A stretch of 7,848 bases of DNA from Planctomycetota bacterium. Its GTDB lineage: Bacteria > Planctomycetota > SZUA-567. Position numbers and translations under genes: made by a program. The DNA is taken from NCBI GenBank assembly GCA_031278535.1, contig JAITKH010000069.1:1-7848 (forward strand). The letters run 5' to 3'. The notes beneath the pieces are model-generated. The model was not told the DNA's origin. It searched no databases and saw only the letters and a program-made list of their open reading frames with translations. This document shows, piece by piece, positions 5,883 to 7,848 of the stretch. How positions within the stretch are numbered: position 1 is the first letter of the stretch; every line of letters starts with the position of its first letter.

Positions 5883-7061
5883 TCAGAACATGGTATGGCC
5901 TTTTTCCGTCTCCGGCTCGTCGCCAAAGCTGATCGCGTTTTTCAACTGGGATCCGTCCTTCTCCGCCTGTTGGGGAGCGATGCCGCCGTCATAACCGGAA
6001 CCGCCCCGGACGCCTTTGAATAAAAGCTCCAACTCGACCGGCTTCCCGGAGTTGGCGATGGCGATCTCCCTGGTCACCAGTCCCTTTTCGACCAAGGCGG
6101 CGAAAGCCTGGTTGAAAGTCTGCATGCCGTAATAATTTCCCGCCTCGATCGCTTTCTCGATATCCCAGAATTTGTTTTCCGCCACCAATTGTTGTATGGT
6201 CTCGTTGCCGACCAGAATCTCCTGGGCTGCCAAGCGGCCGCCACCGGCTTTGGCCACCAAGCGTTGGCAGACAACACCCCGCAGAAGGAGCGAAAGCTGC
6301 GTACGGACCGCCTCTCGCACCTCGGACGGAGTCATGTCAAGGATGCGCTCCAGGGTTTGCACCGCGTTGTTCGTATGGAGCGTGGCGAAAACCAGGTGAC
6401 CGGTCTCGGCGGCGGTAAGGGCAAAGCCAACGGTCTGCCGGTCGCGGATTTCCCCCATCAGGATAATGTCGGGATCCTGCCGCAGTACCGACTTCAGGGC
6501 GGCGTCGAGGGATACCGTATCAATACCCAACTCCCTCTGGTTGATAATCGCCACCTTATCCTCGTAAACAAACTCGATGGGATCCTCTATGGTCATGATA
6601 TGAACCGGACGGGTGCGATTGATTCGTTCAAGCATGGCGGCCAGGGTGGTACTTTTGCCGCTGCCGGTGGGACCGGTGACCAACACCAAACCGTTTTCCT
6701 GATCCGCCAGCCGGTTGATCGTCTCCGACAGGCCAAGCTCCTCCGAAGTCGGCACTTTCAAGGGGATGCGCCTGAAGACCGCGCCTACCACGCCCCGCTG
6801 GCGGAACATGTTGATCCGGAATCGCGCCTCATCGGGAAGCGAATAGGAAAAATCTGCTTCGAAAGTCTCGGCGAATTGTTTGAGCAGCCTGTTGCTCATA
6901 ATAGGGGTAAGCAACGACTCGATATAGGAACCGCTCAGATTCGGCAAATCGAAGGGCTTGATTTCGCCGTGGATGCGGACCAGCGGGGGACGGCCATCCT
7001 TCAAGTGCAAATCCGACGCCTCCACCTGTCCCATCCAGAGGCACAATTCCTGAATGTTCAT
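5883..7061 (-). CDS. pilT: type IV pilus retraction ATPase (PilT/PilU family)
   Basis: This cytoplasmic hexameric secretion-type ATPase depolymerises type IV pili and powers twitching and DNA uptake. The 392 residues show a PAS-like N domain (1-110, with SDLHLKDGRPPLVRIHGE), Walker A GPTGSGKST (130-138), Asp box MTIEDPIEF (156-164), Walker B DIILMGEIRD (198-207) and His box TGHLVFATLHT (220-230). The C-terminal motif usually written AIRNLIRE in PilT is replaced by ETIQQLVAEN (287-296), and the last about 45 residues form a Gly- and charge-rich tail. That leaves open whether it is PilT proper or a PilU-like paralogue. The start at 7061 overlaps the plsC stop (ATGA), has Shine-Dalgarno AAGGA 5-6 bases upstream, and indicates translational coupling. 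The open frame 10 codons further upstream is rejected. Confidence 0.92.
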   Translation of the reverse strand: MNIQELCLWMGQVEASDLHLKDGRPPLVRIHGEIKPFDLPNLSGSYIESLLTPIMSNRLLKQFAETFEADFSYSLPDEARFRINMFRQRGVVGAVFRRIPLKVPTSEELGLSETINRLADQENGLVLVTGPTGSGKSTTLAAMLERINRTRPVHIMTIEDPIEFVYEDKVAIINQRELGIDTVSLDAALKSVLRQDPDIILMGEIRDRQTVGFALTAAETGHLVFATLHTNNAVQTLERILDMTPSEVREAVRTQLSLLLRGVVCQRLVAKAGGGRLAAQEILVGNETIQQLVAENKFWDIEKAIEAGNYYGMQTFNQAFAALVEKGLVTREIAIANSGKPVELELLFKGVRGGSGYDGGIAPQQAEKDGSQLKNAISFGDEPETEKGHTMF

Positions 7062-7747
7062 GCAGTTCCTTCCCCGCCGGCGGCGCTCCATAAACGGAGC
7101 AGCGACACCGGCGGCACCTCCTGCTCATCCCGCCAAGCCTCGCGTTCCAAGGCTCGAATGGTCGACCTGAAAGCGTCGGTCAGCCTTTGACGTTTGCGTT
7201 TTCTGTATCCTTCCTCCGTCTCCTGCCGGAGCGGCGGACCGATCAGCGCCTTGAAACGATGGAAGCGGGGAACGAGGCGGCCCCTCGGCAGGCTCTGGAA
7301 AGTTCCCCAGATGTACACGGGAAGAATCGGCGCCGAATACCTCTCGGAAAGCATGCCGACGCCGGGCCGGATGTCCCCAATCGCTCCATCGCGGGTACGC
7401 GTTCCTTCGGGGAAGACCACCACGGCGTGGCCCTGTCCCAACAATTCCCCAAAACCTCGGAGCGCCTCGCGGCTGTCGCCTCCGCGTTCGAGAGGAAAGG
7501 CTTGATTCTGGCGGATCAGCCAGCCGAAACCGGGAATGTCGAAAAGGGTACGCCGCGCCATGAAATGAAGCGGTCGATTGATGGCCGCACCCAGAAGCAT
7601 CGGATCAAAATACGAAGCATGGTTGGCGGCGACGATAAGCGGTCCCTCGCCCGGAACGTTACCACATCCGGCTACCTCCAGGCCGCCGAGAACGTCAAAT
7701 AACCACCGAACGCACCACTGGGAAAACCTATAAAACCGCTCTCCCAT
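7058..7747 (-). CDS. plsC: 1-acyl-sn-glycerol-3-phosphate acyltransferase (PlsC family)
   Basis: This membrane-associated enzyme transfers a fatty acyl group to lysophosphatidic acid, giving phosphatidic acid for phospholipid synthesis. The 229 residues fit the short PlsC form. An N-terminal amphipathic/hydrophobic segment is followed by the catalytic NHxxxxD motif, NHASYFD (42-48), FPEGTRTRDG (112-121) for glycerol-phosphate binding, and ILPVYIWGT (141-149). A basic segment (about 182-190) may aid membrane contact. Start ATG 7747 has no strong Shine-Dalgarno; the upstream reading frame offers no better start. It follows the cheW-like gene by 24 bases and shares 4 bases with pilT. Related lysophospholipid acyltransferases with other acceptors carry the same motifs, so the exact acceptor is not proven. 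Confidence 0.9.
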   Translation of the reverse strand: MGERFYRFSQWCVRWLFDVLGGLEVAGCGNVPGEGPLIVAANHASYFDPMLLGAAINRPLHFMARRTLFDIPGFGWLIRQNQAFPLERGGDSREALRGFGELLGQGHAVVVFPEGTRTRDGAIGDIRPGVGMLSERYSAPILPVYIWGTFQSLPRGRLVPRFHRFKALIGPPLRQETEEGYRKRKRQRLTDAFRSTIRALEREAWRDEQEVPPVSLLRLWSAAGGEGTA

Positions 7748-7771
7748 CGGCCAAGCCCAAATCCCGCGGCA

Positions 7772-7848
7772 TCACAGTTCGAACGCGGGCATGGAGGTGA
7801 CGTTCATGTCCGCCATGACCTTGTCGATGTTGAGGAGTATCTTCACCT
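7772..7848 (-). CDS. probable CheW-like chemotaxis coupling protein, C-terminal 24 residues
   Basis: The frame enters from the right edge and ends at TGA 7774-7772, reading VKILLNIDKVMADMN and then TSMPAFEL. The string (R)VKILLDIDKVL is a very common ending of CheW and CheW-domain proteins, where it forms the last beta strand and helix. CheW links receptors to the CheA kinase. With pilT two genes downstream, a pilus-linked chemosensory role is possible. The fragment is too short to exclude a CheV- or CheA-type CheW domain. Confidence 0.55.
   Translation of the reverse strand, partial: VKILLNIDKVMADMNVTSMPAFEL

Noticed and set aside
5849..5926. N-terminal extension of pyrR by 26 codons
   Set aside because: It would overlap pilT, and the start at 5848 gives the normal family length and N-terminus with an AAGGAAG ribosome site upstream.
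6189..7190. 333-codon open frame on the plus strand
   Set aside because: It is antisense to pilT and the end of plsC and has no recognisable domain.

Overview
The window is a compact, GC-rich bacterial chromosome segment, probably from an uncultured lineage. The EF-P loop sequence (PGNW instead of PGKG) and the gene set are compatible with the Planctomycetes-Verrucomicrobia-Lentisphaerae area or a relative, but that placement is a weak inference. TGA is a normal stop codon here (efp, pyrC, pilT and plsC all end with it).

Layout. Bases 1-123 look like the end of an IS5/IS4-type insertion sequence, with the first 12 codons of a transposase running off the left edge. Bases 124-666 are AT-richer and hold a candidate promoter, a 19-bp direct repeat that duplicates a ribosome binding site plus ATG, a small and apparently broken reading frame, and a strong intrinsic terminator at 540-575. 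Two plus-strand genes follow: an arginase/agmatinase-fold protein that has lost three of the six metal ligands (667-1563) and, 16 bases later, elongation factor P (1580-2140).

From the right edge a tightly packed minus-strand series converges on efp: the end of a probable cheW, plsC, pilT, pyrR, pyrB, pyrC, and a decayed SYLF/Ysc84 lipid-binding gene. Gaps are 14-34 bases, and plsC and pilT overlap by 4 (ATGA). The series looks like one operon whose promoter lies beyond the window. It joins membrane phospholipid synthesis, type IV pilus retraction and possibly chemosensory coupling to steps 2 and 3 of de novo pyrimidine synthesis plus their PRPP/UMP-responsive regulator.

The most unusual points are the metal-ligand-depleted ureohydrolase coupled to an EF-P that lacks Lys or Arg at its loop tip, the SYLF pseudogene with a deletion, frameshift and TGA at a conserved Trp position, and the duplicated start signal plus terminator next to the IS end. 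No CRISPR array, tRNA, rRNA or riboswitch was recognised.
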